NCBI GenBank assembly: GCA_017413675.1
Contig: JAFPSR010000003.1
Location: 1-26,162 of the forward strand
Source: Clostridia bacterium
Lineage (GTDB): Bacteria; Bacillota_A; Clostridia; Christensenellales; UBA1750
Length of the DNA: 26,162 nucleotides
Reading direction: 5' to 3'
Within the stretch, counting starts at the first letter, position 1; each line of letters begins with the position of its first letter. The notes under the pieces are model-generated. The model saw nothing but the letters and a program-made list of their open reading frames with translations. It ran no database searches and had not been told where the DNA came from. The translations under genes were made by a program, and so were the position numbers. Positions 25,649 to 26,162 of this stretch are shown one piece after another.

Positions 25649-25765
25649 TCCGGCGACGACCTACATTCCCGAGCCGTTGCCAGCTAAGTATTCTGGGCGC
25701 TGAAGGGCTTAACTTCTGTGTTCGGAATGGGTACAGGTGGATCCCCTTCGCCATAGTCACCGGAA
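25649..25765 (-). rRNA. rrf: 5S ribosomal RNA
   Basis: The reverse strand reads TCCGGTGACTATGGCGAAGG, then CCCATTCCGAACACAGAAG and TTAAGCCCTTCAGCGCC, all conserved 5S elements. The ends TCCGGTGA and TCGCCGGA pair to form helix I, which sets the approximate boundaries (about 117 bases). Confidence 0.93.
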
Positions 25766-25933
25766 ACTCTTTGGATGTTCTTCGCACCCTCAAAACCATA
25801 TACAATCTTTCTGCTCCGAATTCCTTCAGTCTCTTTCCTCTTTCTCCGTATCCTCTCCAACGTCTCGCACTTTTCTCTTTCTCCGCGTCTCACAAGCTTC
25901 TTTCAACGCTTCTTCCGCGCTTTCCTTCCGCCT
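25766..25933 (-). other. 23S-5S intergenic spacer without tRNA
   Basis: About 168 bases between the 23S end and the 5S start. No tRNA-like cloverleaf or CCA end is seen. It probably contains processing stems for RNase III or related enzymes, but I did not resolve them. Confidence 0.7.
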
Positions 25934-26162
25934 GGATCAAGCCCTCGACCGATTAGTATTGACAAGCTTTTACATTGCTGCATTTACACCGTCAACCTAT
26001 CTACCTTGTCGTCTGCAAGGGGTCTTACCTGCTTGTAGCAGTGGGAACCTTTTTCTTGAGGTGGGCTTCACGCTTAGATGCTTTCAGCGTTTATCCCGTC
26101 CGTACTTCGCTTCTCAGCTATGCCGTTGGCACGACAACTGCTTCACCAGAGGTACGTCCATC
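25934..26162 (-). rRNA. rrl: 23S ribosomal RNA, 3' end (partial)
   Basis: The reverse complement holds conserved 3'-terminal 23S sequence, including AATACTAATCGGTCGAGGGC near the end and the upstream segment whose plus-strand form reads GCTTAGATGCTTTCAGCG. The gene runs off the right edge of the window; the 3' end at about 25934 is estimated by comparison with known 23S ends. Confidence 0.93.

Noticed and set aside
25432..25893. Small minus-strand frames near the 5S gene
   Set aside because: They overlap the rRNA terminator, the 5S gene and the rRNA spacer and have no ribosome sites.
1..26162. CRISPR arrays, insertion sequences, integrases or tRNA genes
   Set aside because: No spaced direct repeats, transposase or integrase motifs, or cloverleaf sequences were seen on either strand.

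Overview
The window looks like a chromosomal segment of an anaerobic, fairly GC-rich Clostridia-type Bacillota, perhaps from gut or rumen. The reasons are strong AAAGGAGG-type ribosome binding sites, Gram-positive promoters, a T-box leader, an oxygen-sensitive glycyl radical enzyme with its activase, AddA rather than RecB, and a DUF6273-type surface protein. Genus-level placement is not supported by anything I can compute here. By eye the DNA is GC-rich up to about 17.1 kb and becomes progressively more AT-rich to the right.

Layout. (1) 1-1946: the 3' part of a large protein with a DUF6273-like module and three diverged C-terminal repeats. (2) 2030-4044: a small redox/flavin module, with a lipoprotein FMN transferase (apbE, minus strand) divergent from a NusG-domain-II membrane protein and a Gx-type membrane protein. 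(3) 4117-8208, minus: mscL with an added zinc ribbon, and addA, which probably starts at a TTG. (4) 8431-12191, plus: glycyl radical enzyme, activating enzyme and SDR dehydrogenase, bounded by a good promoter and a good terminator. (5) 12339-17091, plus: two tandem paralogues, each an NmrA-like Rossmann domain fused to a GH63/MGH-like (alpha/alpha)6 domain, ending in a terminator. (6) 17326-19637, plus: a GPH-family sugar-type symporter translationally coupled to a serine alpha/beta hydrolase. (7) 19715-23937, minus: a T-box-controlled operon (specifier read as CUC, leucine) encoding a LeuA-like protein that has lost its metal-binding histidines and a TIM-barrel/acyl-CoA-ligase fusion. (8) 24016-25430, minus: a GNAT acetyltransferase and a metallophosphoesterase. 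(9) 25611-26162, minus: the end of an rRNA operon (23S 3' end, 5S, terminator).

Two parts look under-described. The first is the 8.3-19.6 kb block. The symporter and esterase could import and de-esterify a glycoside-like compound, the Rossmann-glycosidase fusions could cleave it in a nucleotide-dependent way, and the glycyl radical enzyme plus SDR could process the product. The functional link is inference from adjacency and shared orientation, since the block is at least three transcription units. The second is the leucine T-box operon. It couples a degenerate LeuA homologue with an acyl-CoA ligase fused to a sugar-isomerase-like barrel, which suggests a leucine-starvation response other than the standard isopropylmalate pathway.
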